Assembly (NCBI GenBank): GCA_002919195.1
Contig: PKEU01000025.1
Span: 1-36,717 of the forward strand
Length of the DNA: 36,717 nt
Direction: 5' to 3'
From: a bacterium
Lineage (GTDB): Bacteria; Bacillota; Limnochordia; DTU080; RSA5
The notes below the pieces were generated by a model, which saw only the letters and a list, made by a program, of their open reading frames with translations, had not been told where the DNA came from and did no database searches. The first letter of the stretch is position 1. Every line of letters begins with the position of its first letter. Of the stretch, positions 1 to 10,924 are shown one piece after another. Position numbers and translations under genes: made by a program.

Positions 1-457
1 CTCCACGTCGTTTGGGCAAAAGCTCATCGTCGAATGCGAGCGCCAAGGGCTGCTGGACGCTCACCTCAAGGCGATCATCCAGGTGTACCGGAGGAAGCGG
101 GATCTGATGATCTCTGCACTCAAAGCCTACTTTCCCGAGGAAGTTCGCTGGACTTATCCCGAAGGCGGGTTTTTCGTCTGGGTGACGCTGCCCCAATGGA
201 TGGACGCGAAGGCGATGCTTCCTCGGGTGATTTCCGAAATCAAGGTGGCCTATGTCAGCGGAGCGGCGTTTTTCACGGACGGCACAGGCAAAAATACGAT
301 CCGCTTGGCATACAGTCAAGCGACGGATGAGGACATCGTGGAAGGCGTGAAAAGGCTCGGAGGCTTTTTGCGGCGGGAGATTGCCCGCGGGTTGAAAGAG
401 ACCGTCGAGCCCCGGCGGAGCCCGATGGCTGCGCTCGCCCATGAAAGCAGGAGTTGA
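1..457 (+). CDS. PLP-dependent class I/II aminotransferase, 5'-truncated by window edge (2-aminoadipate/MocR-type-like C-terminus)
   Basis: Frame 2 is open from position 2 (STSFGQKLIVECERQGLLDAHLKAIIQVYRRKRDLMISALKAYFPEEVRWTYPEGGFFVWVTLP...NTIRLAYSQATDEDIVEGVKRLGGFL); typical C-terminal domain of fold-type I aminotransferases. Confidence 0.85.
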   Translation, partial: STSFGQKLIVECERQGLLDAHLKAIIQVYRRKRDLMISALKAYFPEEVRWTYPEGGFFVWVTLPQWMDAKAMLPRVISEIKVAYVSGAAFFTDGTGKNTIRLAYSQATDEDIVEGVKRLGGFLRREIARGLKETVEPRRSPMAALAHESRS

Positions 458-542
458 CCGTCGTGGAGCGAAGCAATGATCACGGATCGCGCCTTCAGCG
501 CAGCTGGGCGGGATCGACCGCACTCCAGTGAGGGCTAACGAA

Positions 543-977
543 ATGAGCCGTACGGTGAGAGCTCTCGTCTTGTACTCAAAAGTCGGAGGGCTTGAGGGCC
601 TGGCGGCCGAGGTGGCCGAGGGCCTCAAAGAGGCCAACTTCCAGGTCGAACTGAGAGAGGCCGAGGAGCACGGAGCACCCATTCCTGCTGGGCAATTTGA
701 CGTCGTCTGCGTCGGAAGCCCTGTGCTGGGGTTTTGGGGCGGCCAGATCGCGCCTGATCTCGACGCTGCTCTAAGGAGAATCACCCGGCTCGAAGGGAAA
801 CAGACGGCGGCTTTTGTGAAGCCTAAGGCGCTGGGCACGACCAAGTCGCTCCGCAACCTGATGGGCCTTTTGGAAAAGCAGGGCGCATTGGTGCAGGATT
901 TTGCCGCACTGCGCGGGGCTGCGGAAGCGCGGGCGTTTGGCCGCCGGCTGCAAAACCTGGTACGAAATAGCCCTTGA
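543..977 (+). CDS. Flavodoxin-like domain protein
   Basis: Starts TVRALVLYSKVGGLEGLAAEVAEGLKEANFQVELREAEE...FDVVCVGSPVLGFWGGQ; flavodoxin-like beta-alpha-beta pattern. ATG 543 chosen; GTG 528 is an alternative. Confidence 0.7.
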   Translation: MSRTVRALVLYSKVGGLEGLAAEVAEGLKEANFQVELREAEEHGAPIPAGQFDVVCVGSPVLGFWGGQIAPDLDAALRRITRLEGKQTAAFVKPKALGTTKSLRNLMGLLEKQGALVQDFAALRGAAEARAFGRRLQNLVRNSP

Positions 978-1002
978 CAACTTCCTACCGGCTGGTTATC
1001 CT
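974..1002 (+). promoter_or_regulatory. Candidate sigma-A promoter for the T-box/ilv transcript
   Basis: TTGACA (974-979), 17-nt spacer, TATCCT (997-1002). The -35 overlaps the stop codon of the flavodoxin-like gene (TGA 975-977). Confidence 0.65.
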
Positions 1003-1008
1003 ATAACC
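994..1008. promoter_or_regulatory. Perfect inverted repeat GGTTAT-CCT-ATAACC overlapping the -10; possible operator
   Basis: 6-bp arms with 3-nt spacer covering the predicted -10 and reaching about the predicted start site. Confidence 0.4.
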
Positions 1009-1030
1009 AATATTTTTGCATACTGGAAAC

Positions 1031-1350
1031 GTGATGACGAAGAGTAGTAGACAGGCAGCCCGGGCGGAGAGAGCCGGCGGTGGGTGCGAGCCGGTGCCAG
1101 TGTTGGCTCCTGTCGAACTCGCTTCGGAACTGCTCGCTGAAAGGATCATCCGAGTAGGTGGAGCCGGGGCCCGTCAGGGCGAGCGTGCCCGTTATCGCAC
1201 GGACTTGAAGTTGGGGTCCTTTTTGTGCCTTTCTTCAAGTCGCTGAGGCCGTCGTCGCGAGATGGCGGCAAATGTCGGGTGGTACCGCGAAGGTTGATCC
1301 TCTCGTCCCAGGCACTCTGCTTTGCGATGCCTGGTCAGAGAGGATTTTTT
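1031..1350 (+). ncRNA. T-box leader, predicted leucine-responsive (specifier CUC)
   Basis: Stem I: CGAAG 1038-1042 / CTTCG 1122-1126 and GACAGG 1050-1055 / CCTGTC 1109-1114 enclose a specifier loop with AGTAGTA opposite GAACTCG; CTC at 1118-1120. T-box core GGGTGGTACCGCG at 1277-1289; terminator ATCCTCTC 1297-1304 / GAGAGGAT 1338-1345 followed by T's. ilvB is downstream. Confidence 0.95.
1297..1350 (+). terminator. T-box regulated intrinsic terminator
   Basis: ATCCTCTCgtcCCAGGCA...TGCCTGGtcaGAGAGGATTTTTT. Confidence 0.93.
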
Positions 1351-1380
1351 GTTACTGTTTTGTCTCAAGGGGCATGATCG

Positions 1381-1410
1381 CTTTTGCGATTGGAATAGAA
1401 GTCGCAAAAG
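1381..1410 (+). promoter_or_regulatory. Hairpin directly upstream of the ilvB ribosome-binding site
   Basis: CTTTTGCGA 1381-1389 / TCGCAAAAG 1402-1410, perfect 9-bp arms; followed by GGGAGG and ATG 1429. Confidence 0.55.
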
Positions 1411-1428
1411 GTGTTGGGAGGGATCGAC

Positions 1429-3168
1429 ATGTCGGCCGTGGATCTAGTCCGACGGGAAGAGAGCGTCAAGGCAAAGAGGGGGCAGCGGATGAAGGCGACC
1501 GATGCCTTTGTCGAATGCCTCTTGGCCGAGGGCGTCGAGGTGATTTTCGGCTACCCTGGCGGCGCTGTCCTTCCCATCTACGACTCGCTTTACGAAGGCA
1601 AGATCCGCCATATCTTGGTCCGGCACGAGCAAGGAGCCGCCCATATGGCCGACGGGTACGCTCGTGTGACGGGCAAACCGGGAGTATGCCTTGCCACCTC
1701 CGGCCCGGGCGCGACCAACCTGGTGACAGGGCTCGCCAGCGCGTGGATGGACTCGATTCCCGTCGTCGCCTTTACGGGTAACGTGGCCCGGAGCGCGATC
1801 GGGACGGACGCGTTTCAAGAGGCGGACATCACCGGCATCACCTTGCCGATTACGAAACACAACTTCCTGGTGCGCAACGCCCAGGATCTCCCCCGCATTA
1901 TAAAGGAAGCTTTTCACATCGCCTCCACGGGCAGGCCTGGTCCGGTCTTGGTAGACCTGCCAAAAGACGTCTCGGTGGAGGAGATCATCTTCGACTATCC
2001 CGAAACCGTGGATCTGCCCGGCTACAAGCCGACCATTAAGGGGCACATCAAGCAGATCCTCGAAGCGGCCAGGGCGATTGCCGCGGCCAAGCGGCCGGTC
2101 CTTTACATCGGCGGTGGCGTCATTTCCAGCGGCGCCCACGAAGAGGTGCTCGCCCTCGCCGAAAAGGCCAACATCCCGACCACCTTTACCCTCATGGGGA
2201 TCGGTGGTTTTCCTGGAGACCACCCCCTCTCGCTCGGGATGCTGGGGATGCACGGAACGGTATACGCCAACTACGCCGTCCACGAGGCGGACCTTCTCAT
2301 TGCGGTGGGCGCCCGCTTTGACGACCGGGTCACGGGTGACCTCAAACGCTTTGCGCCCCACGCCAAGGTGATCCATATCGACATCGACCCGGCGGAGATC
2401 GGCAAAAACCGCCACGCCGATATTCCCATCGTCGGCGATTGCAAGGCCGTCCTCAGCGTGCTCGTCGAAAAGGTGAGGGAAAAGCGGGAGGATGAGTGGC
2501 TGGCCAAGATCGCCGAGTGGAAGCGCGAGTACCCCCTCACGTATGAAGAAAAGCCCGGGGTGATCAGCCCACAGCGGGTGATCCAAGAGATCTACGAGGT
2601 GACGGAGGGTAACGCCATTTGCACTGCCGACGTCGGCCAGCACCAGATGTGGCTCGCCCAGTATTACATCTTTCGCGAGCCCCGGCGTCACCTCTCGTCG
2701 GGTGGGCTCGGCGCGATGGGCTATGGCTTTCCCGCGGCCATTGGGGCGGCTGTGGGCCGGCCCGACCTTCCGGTATGGTCCATCACGGGCGACGGCGGCT
2801 TTCAAATGACGTCGCAAGAGCTGGCCACTGTCCGCAAATACAACATTCCGGTCAAGATCGCCATCATCAACAACTCGTACTTGGGGATGGTGCGCCAGTG
2901 GCAAGAGCTGCTTTACAATCGCCGCTACTCGGCCTCGGATCTCCATGACAATCCCGACTTTGTCAAGCTGGCTGAGGCCTACGGGATTCCGGGGATGCGC
3001 GTCAGCCGGCCCGAAGAGCTCCGGCCGGCGCTGGAGCAGGCCGCGGCGACGGAAGGCCCGGTCCTTCTCGACATCCACGTGGATCCAGAGGCCAACGTCT
3101 TCCCGATGATTCCGGCTGGAATGTCGGTGGCTGAAATGATTGGAAAGAAGGGGCGGTTGGGGACGTGA
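1429..3168 (+). CDS. ilvB: Acetolactate synthase, large subunit
   Basis: [32 protein letters not shown]..., ThDP enzyme motifs ([15 protein letters not shown]...[16 protein letters not shown]). ATG 1429 has RBS GGGAGG; the ORF track starts at GTG 1411. Confidence 0.97.
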   Translation: MSAVDLVRREESVKAKRGQRMKATDAFVECLLAEGVEVIFGYPGGAVLPIYDSLYEGKIRHILVRHEQGAAHMADGYARVTGKPGVCLATSGPGATNLVTGLASAWMDSIPVVAFTGNVARSAIGTDAFQEADITGITLPITKHNFLVRNAQDLPRIIKEAFHIASTGRPGPVLVDLPKDVSVEEIIFDYPETVDLPGYKPTIKGHIKQILEAARAIAAAKRPVLYIGGGVISSGAHEEVLALAEKANIPTTFTLMGIGGFPGDHPLSLGMLGMHGTVYANYAVHEADLLIAVGARFDDRVTGDLKRFAPHAKVIHIDIDPAEIGKNRHADIPIVGDCKAVLSVLVEKVREKREDEWLAKIAEWKREYPLTYEEKPGVISPQRVIQEIYEVTEGNAICTADVGQHQMWLAQYYIFREPRRHLSSGGLGAMGYGFPAAIGAAVGRPDLPVWSITGDGGFQMTSQELATVRKYNIPVKIAIINNSYLGMVRQWQELLYNRRYSASDLHDNPDFVKLAEAYGIPGMRVSRPEELRPALEQAAATEGPVLLDIHVDPEANVFPMIPAGMSVAEMIGKKGRLGT

Positions 3169-3677
3169 AGCACACCCTTTCGATCCTGGTGCAAAATCAG
3201 GCGGGGGTCCTTTCCCGGGTTGCGGCGCTCTTTACCCGGCGGGGTTACAACATCGAGAGCATCGCGGTCGGCACCACGGAAGACCCGCGCATCTCGCGCA
3301 TGACCATTGTCGTCGAAGGCGACCGGCGCGAGGTCGAGCAGATCACCAAAAACGTCCACAAGCTGATCGAAGTGCTCAAAGTGAGCGACCTCACCTACGA
3401 TGACATGGTCGCCCGCGAGTTGGCGTTGATCAAGGTGACGGCCGACTCTCACAACCGTTCGGAGATCATGCAGATCGTCGACATCTTCCGCGCCAAGATC
3501 GTCGACGTGAGCGAACGTTCGGTCATCGTGGAAGTGACGGGCGACGAGGGCAAAGTCGACGCGATGATCCGGATGCTGCGCCCCCATGGCATCAAGGAGT
3601 TGGCGCGCACCGGCAAGATCGCGATGGTCCGGGGCAGCAAGCCCGAGCCATCCCTGCGCCATATCACGTCCGCGTGA
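3165..3677 (+). CDS. ilvN: Acetolactate synthase, small (regulatory) subunit
   Basis: [39 protein letters not shown] domain; start overlaps the ilvB stop. Confidence 0.97.
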   Translation: MKHTLSILVQNQAGVLSRVAALFTRRGYNIESIAVGTTEDPRISRMTIVVEGDRREVEQITKNVHKLIEVLKVSDLTYDDMVARELALIKVTADSHNRSEIMQIVDIFRAKIVDVSERSVIVEVTGDEGKVDAMIRMLRPHGIKELARTGKIAMVRGSKPEPSLRHITSA

Positions 3678-3679
3678 AG

Positions 3680-4847
<1,168 letters not shown>

Positions 4848-4858
4848 GAAAGCCGTGC

Positions 4859-4883
4859 GCCGGGCGGCTTAAAGCCGCCCGGC
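4859..4883. terminator. GC-rich hairpin between ilvC and the class V aminotransferase; no T tract, so attenuator/processing element is possible
   Basis: GCCGGGCGGCTT 4859-4870 / AAGCCGCCCGGC 4872-4883, perfect 12-bp arms. Confidence 0.45.
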
Positions 4884-4908
4884 TCGGGATTTCGAGGAGG
4901 CAGTCCCC

Positions 4909-6057
4909 TTGTTTGCAGGCGACAAGTTGTTGCGGGTGCCGGGGCCGACGCCGGTCCCGGATCGAGTGGCCCGCGCTGCCGCCCGCCCGATGCTCTGGCA
5001 CCGGAGCCCAGAATTTGTCGAGCTGTTCCGGCGGGTGGAGGCGGGTTTAAAAAGGCTTTTCGAAACCGAAAGCGACGTTTTGATGATCGCCGGGTCGGGA
5101 ACGGCCGCCATGGAGTCGGCCGTCGCCAATTTGCTCAGCCCCGGCGAAGAGGCAGTCGTCTTAAACGGCGGCAAGTTTGGCGAGCGCTGGCTTGAGCTGG
5201 TCCAGGCGTTTGGCGCCCGGCCGTGCGAGGTGAAATACCCCTACGGCCAGGGAGCGGATCCCGAAGCCCTGGATGCAGCGCTTTCCCGGCATCCCGGCGC
5301 CAAAGTGGTCTTCGCGACGCACAACGAATCGTCCACCGCCGTCCTCAACGATATCGAGGCGCTGGCGAAGGTGGCTCGGGCCCACGGGGCCCTGATCGTG
5401 GTCGATGCCGTCAGCAGCCTGGGCGGGGCGCCCCTCCCCATGGACGCGTGGGGCATTGACGTCGTGGTGACGGGCTCGCAAAAGTGTTTGATGCTGCCGC
5501 CGGGCTTGAGTTTTGTGGGCGTGGGCCCCAGGGCGTGGGAGAAGGCGGCGGAAAGCAAGGGCCACCGCTATTACTTCGATTGGAAGCAGTATCAACGGGC
5601 GGCGAAAAACGCAGAGTCGCCTTACACGTCGGCGGTTTCGTTGATGTTTGCCCTCGACGAGAGTTTGGCGATGCTCCAAGAAGAGGGCGCCGAAGCCCGG
5701 TTTGACCGGCATCGCTTGATGCGCGACATGGTGCGGGCCGGGTTGAAAGAGCTGGGGTTTACGCTCTTTGTCGAGGAGCGCTGGGCGTCGCCGACGTTGA
5801 CCGCAGCCTGTGGAGGCGGGGTCGATCCCGAAGAGCTGCGCAAAGCGGTGCGCCAAAAGACCGGGGTCACCTTTGCCGGCGGGCAAGGCGAGCTCAAAGG
5901 CCGGATTTTCCGCATCGGCCACATGGGAGCGGCGACGCCGCTGGACATGGTGACGACGCTGGCCGCGATCGAGATCGGACTGGCTGAGCTTGGCGTCGAC
6001 GTCACCTTCGGCAAGGGTGTGGGTCGAGCTTTGGAGGTTTGGAAGTCGTGGCGCTAA
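4909..6057 (+). CDS. Class V aminotransferase (alanine-glyoxylate/serine-pyruvate aminotransferase-like)
   Basis: LRVPGPTPVPDRVARAAARPMLWHRSPEFVELFRRVEAGLKRLFETESDVLMIAGSGTAAMESAVANL...DVVVTGSQKCLMLPPGLSFV (PLP Lys). TTG start with AGGAGG upstream. Confidence 0.9.
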   Translation: MFAGDKLLRVPGPTPVPDRVARAAARPMLWHRSPEFVELFRRVEAGLKRLFETESDVLMIAGSGTAAMESAVANLLSPGEEAVVLNGGKFGERWLELVQAFGARPCEVKYPYGQGADPEALDAALSRHPGAKVVFATHNESSTAVLNDIEALAKVARAHGALIVVDAVSSLGGAPLPMDAWGIDVVVTGSQKCLMLPPGLSFVGVGPRAWEKAAESKGHRYYFDWKQYQRAAKNAESPYTSAVSLMFALDESLAMLQEEGAEARFDRHRLMRDMVRAGLKELGFTLFVEERWASPTLTAACGGGVDPEELRKAVRQKTGVTFAGGQGELKGRIFRIGHMGAATPLDMVTTLAAIEIGLAELGVDVTFGKGVGRALEVWKSWR

Positions 6058-7649
6058 GGGTCCTGGTGAGTGACACCATCGCTCCCGAAGGGATGGCTTA
6101 CCTAGAAGCCGCGGAAGGCATCGAAGTGACCGACGGGACGGGCTGGAGCCGTGACGAGCTGCTCCAGCGGATCGGCGACTACCATGGCCTGATCGTCCGC
6201 AGCGCAACCCGGGTCGACCGGGAATTGATCGACGCCGCCCACAGTTTGCGGGTCGTCGGCAGAGCGGGCGTCGGTGTCGACAACGTGGACCTGGTGGCGG
6301 CGACCCGCAAAGGGATCTTGGTCATTAACTCTCCGGAGGGAAACACCCTCTCAACGGCGGAGCACACGCTCGCGATGATGTTGGCCGTGGCCCGCAAGAT
6401 CCCCCAGGCCCATGCCTCGCTGACCCGCGAGGGGAAATGGGAGCGAAACCGTTTTGTCGGTGTCCAGCTCTTTGGTAAGACCCTGGGAGTGATCGGCCTG
6501 GGACGGATCGGCGCCGAGGTGGCCGAGCGCGCGTTGGCGCTGGGGATGAAAGTGATGGCCTACGATCCCCTCCTCAACGAGGAGCGGGCGAAAAGGCTCG
6601 GAGTCATCTTGGCGACCATCGAAGAGATCTGCAGGCAGGCCGATTTCATCACCGTGCACACACCCCTGACCCGGGAGACGGAGGGGCTCCTCGGCGAGCG
6701 GGAGTTCAACATGATGAAGCAGGGCGTCTACATCATCAACTGCGCTCGCGGCGGCATCGTCGACGAAGACGCCCTGTATCACGCGATCGTAAGCGGCAAG
6801 GTCGCGGGCGCGGCTTTGGACGTCTTTAAGAACGAACCGCCCACCGGTCACCCGCTGCTTTCTTTGGAGCAAGTGGTCGTGACGCCGCACTTGGGAGCGT
6901 CGACCCACGAAGCTCAGGTGAGCGTGGCGGTGGACGTGGTGCGGTCGGTGGTGCGGGCGCTGGCCGGCGAACCGGTGAAATATGCGGTCAACGCCCCGGC
7001 GCTCCGGGCCGAAGGCGTCGATGGCCTCGCGCCCTACCTGAAGCTTGCCGAACGCGTCGGTCACTTTTTCACTTCGGTGTTTGGCGGCCACTTCGAGCGG
7101 TTTGAGGTGATCTACCGGGGTGAGGCGGCCCGCTTTGACGAGGAAGCGTTGACCACCGCCTTGCTCAAAGGGATGTTGGAGCACATGCTCCACGGAGGCG
7201 TCAACTACGTCAATGCCCGGTACCTCGCCGAGGAGCGGCAGATGCGGATCTCGGTCACCAAGGAGGGGGCGGGCGAGCCGCATCCCAACTCGATCACGCT
7301 GCGAGGGCGCCTTGGCGAAAGGGTGCGCCAGGCGACGGGGATCGTCGTCGACGGCAAGCGTTCGGTCATCGTCGACATCGACGGGTACGCGGTCAACGTC
7401 GCGACGGAAGGTAGGATCCTCGTCGCCTACAACGTGGACCGGCCGGGCATCATCGGCCGGGTGGGAACGTTGCTTGGCGAGTACGGGATCAACATCGCCT
7501 ACATGCAAGTCGGTAGAAAAGAAGTGGGTTCTTACGCCGTCATGGTCTTAGGGATTGACAACCCCTTGGACGACGAGGTCCTGGCCCGCCTGCGGGCACT
7601 CAACGATCTGAGGGATGTGCGCCTGGTCGAGTGGCCGGCGATCACGTGA
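6048..7649 (+). CDS. serA: D-3-phosphoglycerate dehydrogenase with C-terminal ACT domain
   Basis: [25 protein letters not shown]...[43 protein letters not shown]..., C-terminal [31 protein letters not shown] 6048 with GGAGG 6033-6037. Confidence 0.96.
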   Translation: MALRVLVSDTIAPEGMAYLEAAEGIEVTDGTGWSRDELLQRIGDYHGLIVRSATRVDRELIDAAHSLRVVGRAGVGVDNVDLVAATRKGILVINSPEGNTLSTAEHTLAMMLAVARKIPQAHASLTREGKWERNRFVGVQLFGKTLGVIGLGRIGAEVAERALALGMKVMAYDPLLNEERAKRLGVILATIEEICRQADFITVHTPLTRETEGLLGEREFNMMKQGVYIINCARGGIVDEDALYHAIVSGKVAGAALDVFKNEPPTGHPLLSLEQVVVTPHLGASTHEAQVSVAVDVVRSVVRALAGEPVKYAVNAPALRAEGVDGLAPYLKLAERVGHFFTSVFGGHFERFEVIYRGEAARFDEEALTTALLKGMLEHMLHGGVNYVNARYLAEERQMRISVTKEGAGEPHPNSITLRGRLGERVRQATGIVVDGKRSVIVDIDGYAVNVATEGRILVAYNVDRPGIIGRVGTLLGEYGINIAYMQVGRKEVGSYAVMVLGIDNPLDDEVLARLRALNDLRDVRLVEWPAIT

Positions 7650-7662
7650 GAAGGAGGCGCGA

Positions 7663-9231
7663 ATGATGAACCGCATTCGCATCTTCGACACCACCCTGAG
7701 GGACGGGGAGCAGTCGCCGGGCGTTAACCTCAACGCTCAAGAAAAACTGGAGATCGCCCGGCACTTGGCACTGCTTGGCGTCGACGTCATCGAAGCGGGC
7801 TTTCCCATCGCCTCGCCTGGCGATTTTGAGGCCGTCCGCCTCATCGCAAAGGAGATCAAGGGCCCGACCATCGCCGCCTTAGCGCGAGCCGTCGAGCAGG
7901 ATATCGTCCGGGCGGCCGAAGCGGTGGAGCAGGCGGAAAAGCCTCGCATCCACACATTTATCGCGACCTCGCCCATCCACATGAAGTACAAGCTTCGCAA
8001 GGAACCGGACGAAGTGCTCGAGATGGCCATCAATGCCTGCCGGACGGCCAAGAAGTACGTGGACGACGTGGAGTTTTCCGCGGAGGATGCCACCCGCAGC
8101 GACTGGGACTTCTTGTGCCGGGTCTTCCAGGCGGCCATCGAAGCGGGCGCGACGACCATCAATGTCCCCGACACCGTGGGCTACACCACGCCCGACGAAT
8201 TTGCCCGGCTAATCAAGTACCTTCAGGAGAACACCCCGGGGATTGAAAAGGCGGTGATCAGCGTCCACTGCCACGACGACCTGGGCCTTGCGGTGGCCAA
8301 CTCGCTGGCTGCAGTGGTCGCCGGAGCGACGCAAGTGGAGTGCACGATCAACGGCCTTGGCGAGCGCGCGGGCAACGCCTCCCTGGAGGAGATCGTGATG
8401 GCGCTCCGGGTGCGCAACGACCACTTCAAAGCCGATACCGGCATCGTCACGGAGCACATTTACCGGACGAGCAGGCTCGTCAGCGCTCTGACGGGCATCG
8501 CGGTGCAGCCCAATAAGGCCATCGTGGGCGAAAACGCCTTTGCCCACGAGTCGGGGATCCATCAAGACGGCGTCCTTAAAGAGCGAAGCACCTATGAGAT
8601 CATGACGCCCCAGTCCATCGGCGTGCCCCAAAGCCGTTTGGTGCTCGGGAAGCACTCGGGCAGGCACGCTTTTCGGGAGCGGCTGCGGGAGCTGGGGTAC
8701 AACCTGGACGCCTCCGAGATCGAAAAGGCGTACCAGCGGTTTATCGAACTTGCTGACCGCAAGAAGCACGTCACCGACCGCGACATCCAAGCGATCGTCG
8801 AAGAGGAAATCGTGCAGGTGCCCGAGTTGTTCAACCTGGAGTACCTGCATGTGACGACGGGCACCACGGCGATCAGCACCGCGACGGTCCGCATCGCGAA
8901 AGGCGACGAAATAAAGGAGGAGGCGGCCACCGGCGACGGCCCCGTCGACGCGGTCTACCGGGCGATCGACCGGGTGACGCAGATCGCGACGGACTTGGAA
9001 AGCTATTCTTTGCAAGGCGTAACGTCGGGAAAGGACGCCTTGGGCGAGGTAGTGGTCCGGATTCGCGACAACGGCAATCAATACATCGGCCGCGGCACGA
9101 GCACGGATGTGATCGAAGCCAGCGCTCGAGCTTATTTGCAGGCGATCAATCGCTTGGTCTACGACCGGCAGGTTAAAGCACAAGCGCAAGCGAATCCCGA
9201 AGGAGTAGCCACGAAAGGGTCGTCGACCTAG
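7663..9231 (+). CDS. leuA: 2-isopropylmalate synthase
   Basis: [58 protein letters not shown]...; RBS AAGGAGG. Confidence 0.96.
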   Translation: MMNRIRIFDTTLRDGEQSPGVNLNAQEKLEIARHLALLGVDVIEAGFPIASPGDFEAVRLIAKEIKGPTIAALARAVEQDIVRAAEAVEQAEKPRIHTFIATSPIHMKYKLRKEPDEVLEMAINACRTAKKYVDDVEFSAEDATRSDWDFLCRVFQAAIEAGATTINVPDTVGYTTPDEFARLIKYLQENTPGIEKAVISVHCHDDLGLAVANSLAAVVAGATQVECTINGLGERAGNASLEEIVMALRVRNDHFKADTGIVTEHIYRTSRLVSALTGIAVQPNKAIVGENAFAHESGIHQDGVLKERSTYEIMTPQSIGVPQSRLVLGKHSGRHAFRERLRELGYNLDASEIEKAYQRFIELADRKKHVTDRDIQAIVEEEIVQVPELFNLEYLHVTTGTTAISTATVRIAKGDEIKEEAATGDGPVDAVYRAIDRVTQIATDLESYSLQGVTSGKDALGEVVVRIRDNGNQYIGRGTSTDVIEASARAYLQAINRLVYDRQVKAQAQANPEGVATKGSST

Positions 9232-9286
9232 CCGGCCGCTCTAGCTGCCTGGAGCGCCTCAACAGTAGGGGGAAGGAAGTGAAGGA

Positions 9287-10909
9287 TTGAGCAGGCGGAC
9301 CGAACAGGCAAAACAGATCTGGCTGTACGATACGACGCTGCGCGACGGCACCCAGGGAGAGGGCATCTCTTTCTCCGCTGAGGACAAGGTCAACGTGGCC
9401 GTGCGCCTCGACCGCTTTGGGATCGACTATATCGAGGGAGGCTGGCCTGGTTCCAATCCCAAGGACGTCGAGTTTTTCCAGCGGATCAAGGACGTCGAGC
9501 TCATCCACGCCCAGATTGCGGCTTTTGGCAGCACGCGGCGGGCGCACATCGCGGTAGAAGACGACGAAAACCTCAAAGCCCTGCTGCGTTCTGGGGCCCG
9601 GGTAGCCACGATTTTCGGCAAGTCGTGGAACTTCCATGTGACCAACGCCCTGCGCACCACGCTCGATGAAAACCTGCGGATGATCGAAGAGAGTGTCGCT
9701 TACCTCAAAGAGCAGGGGCTGGAAGTGATCTACGATGCCGAGCACTTTTTCGACGGCTACTACGCGGACAAGGCGTACGCCCTCGAGACGCTCAAGGCAG
9801 CCGTCCGGGGAGGGGCCTCGGTGGTGGTCCTTTGCGACACCAACGGGGGAAGGCTTCCCCACGAGGTCGCGGAGGCTGTCCGCCACGTCCGGGCGGAGGT
9901 CGATGTGCCGATCGGCATCCACACGCACAACGATTCGGGCTTGGCGGTGGCCAACGCGCTGGCGGCCGTCAAGGAAGGAGCCGTGCACGTGCAGGGGACC
10001 ATCAACGGCTACGGGGAGCGGTCGGGCAACTGCGACCTGATCCAGGTGATTCCCAACCTGCAGCTCAAGATGGGCCTTGTGTGCGTGCCGGAAGAACGCA
10101 TGCGCGAGCTCACGGAGCTTTCCCTGTATGTCAGCGAGATGGCCAACATGCGTCCCGACCCCCGGCAGCCCTTTGTGGGCCGGAGCGTCTTCGCCCACAA
10201 GGGAGGGGCTCATGTCTCGGCCATCCTCCGGCACCCCGAAACCTACGAGCACATCCCGCCGGAGAGCGTGGGCAACCAGCGGCGCGTGTTGGTGTCGGAG
10301 CTTTCGGGCGCGAGCAACGTGATTTACAAGGCGCGCGATTACGGCATCGAGCTCAGCAAAGACTCGCCCGCGCTCCGCAAAGTGGTCAACACCATCAAAG
10401 AGCTCGAACACCAGGGATACCATTTTGAAGGCGCCGAGGCCAGCTTTGAGCTGATCCTCAAAAAAGCGCTGGGGCTTTATCAGCCCTACTTCGAGCTGGT
10501 GGGTTTGAGGCTTACGGTCGACAAGCGCGATCCCCTCGACGAACCCGTCGCCGAGGCGACGATCAAAGTGAAAGTGGGAGAACACATCCTTCACACCGCC
10601 GCGGACGGGAACGGTCCGGTCAACGCCCTCGACTCGGCGCTCCGTAAAGCCTTGGAGACTGTCTATCCCCAGATTCGCCGGATCAAGCTCGTCGACTACA
10701 AGGTGCGGGTGCTCAACGAAAGAGCCGGTACGGCCGCCAAGGTGCGGGTGCTCATCAGGTCCAGCGACGACGGTAAGAGCTGGGGGACGGTCGGTGTCTC
10801 CACCAACATCATCGAGGCGAGCTGGAGGGCCTTGGTCGACAGCATCGAGTACGGTTTGATGCGCGCCAACGCTGCTGCCGAGCCCATCAAAGTCAGCCGG
10901 CCGGTATGA
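9287..10909 (+). CDS. cimA: (R)-citramalate synthase
   Basis: [54 protein letters not shown]...; GTQGEG and [10 protein letters not shown] are citramalate-synthase-type variants of the LeuA-like motifs. Confidence 0.92.
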   Translation: MSRRTEQAKQIWLYDTTLRDGTQGEGISFSAEDKVNVAVRLDRFGIDYIEGGWPGSNPKDVEFFQRIKDVELIHAQIAAFGSTRRAHIAVEDDENLKALLRSGARVATIFGKSWNFHVTNALRTTLDENLRMIEESVAYLKEQGLEVIYDAEHFFDGYYADKAYALETLKAAVRGGASVVVLCDTNGGRLPHEVAEAVRHVRAEVDVPIGIHTHNDSGLAVANALAAVKEGAVHVQGTINGYGERSGNCDLIQVIPNLQLKMGLVCVPEERMRELTELSLYVSEMANMRPDPRQPFVGRSVFAHKGGAHVSAILRHPETYEHIPPESVGNQRRVLVSELSGASNVIYKARDYGIELSKDSPALRKVVNTIKELEHQGYHFEGAEASFELILKKALGLYQPYFELVGLRLTVDKRDPLDEPVAEATIKVKVGEHILHTAADGNGPVNALDSALRKALETVYPQIRRIKLVDYKVRVLNERAGTAAKVRVLIRSSDDGKSWGTVGVSTNIIEASWRALVDSIEYGLMRANAAAEPIKVSRPV

Positions 10910-10924
10910 TTTTGACCGGTAGAG

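Noticed and set aside
1016-1246. 76-aa ORF in the T-box leader as a leader peptide
   Set aside because: Coincides with T-box stem I structure; no run of regulatory codons and no clear RBS.
1444-3078. 544-aa minus-strand ORF antisense to ilvB
   Set aside because: Lies exactly opposite a confident ilvB; no recognisable domain; long antisense ORFs are expected in GC-rich coding DNA with strong third-position bias.
9173-10594. 473-aa minus-strand ORF antisense to cimA
   Set aside because: Mirror of a confident cimA; no recognisable protein pattern.
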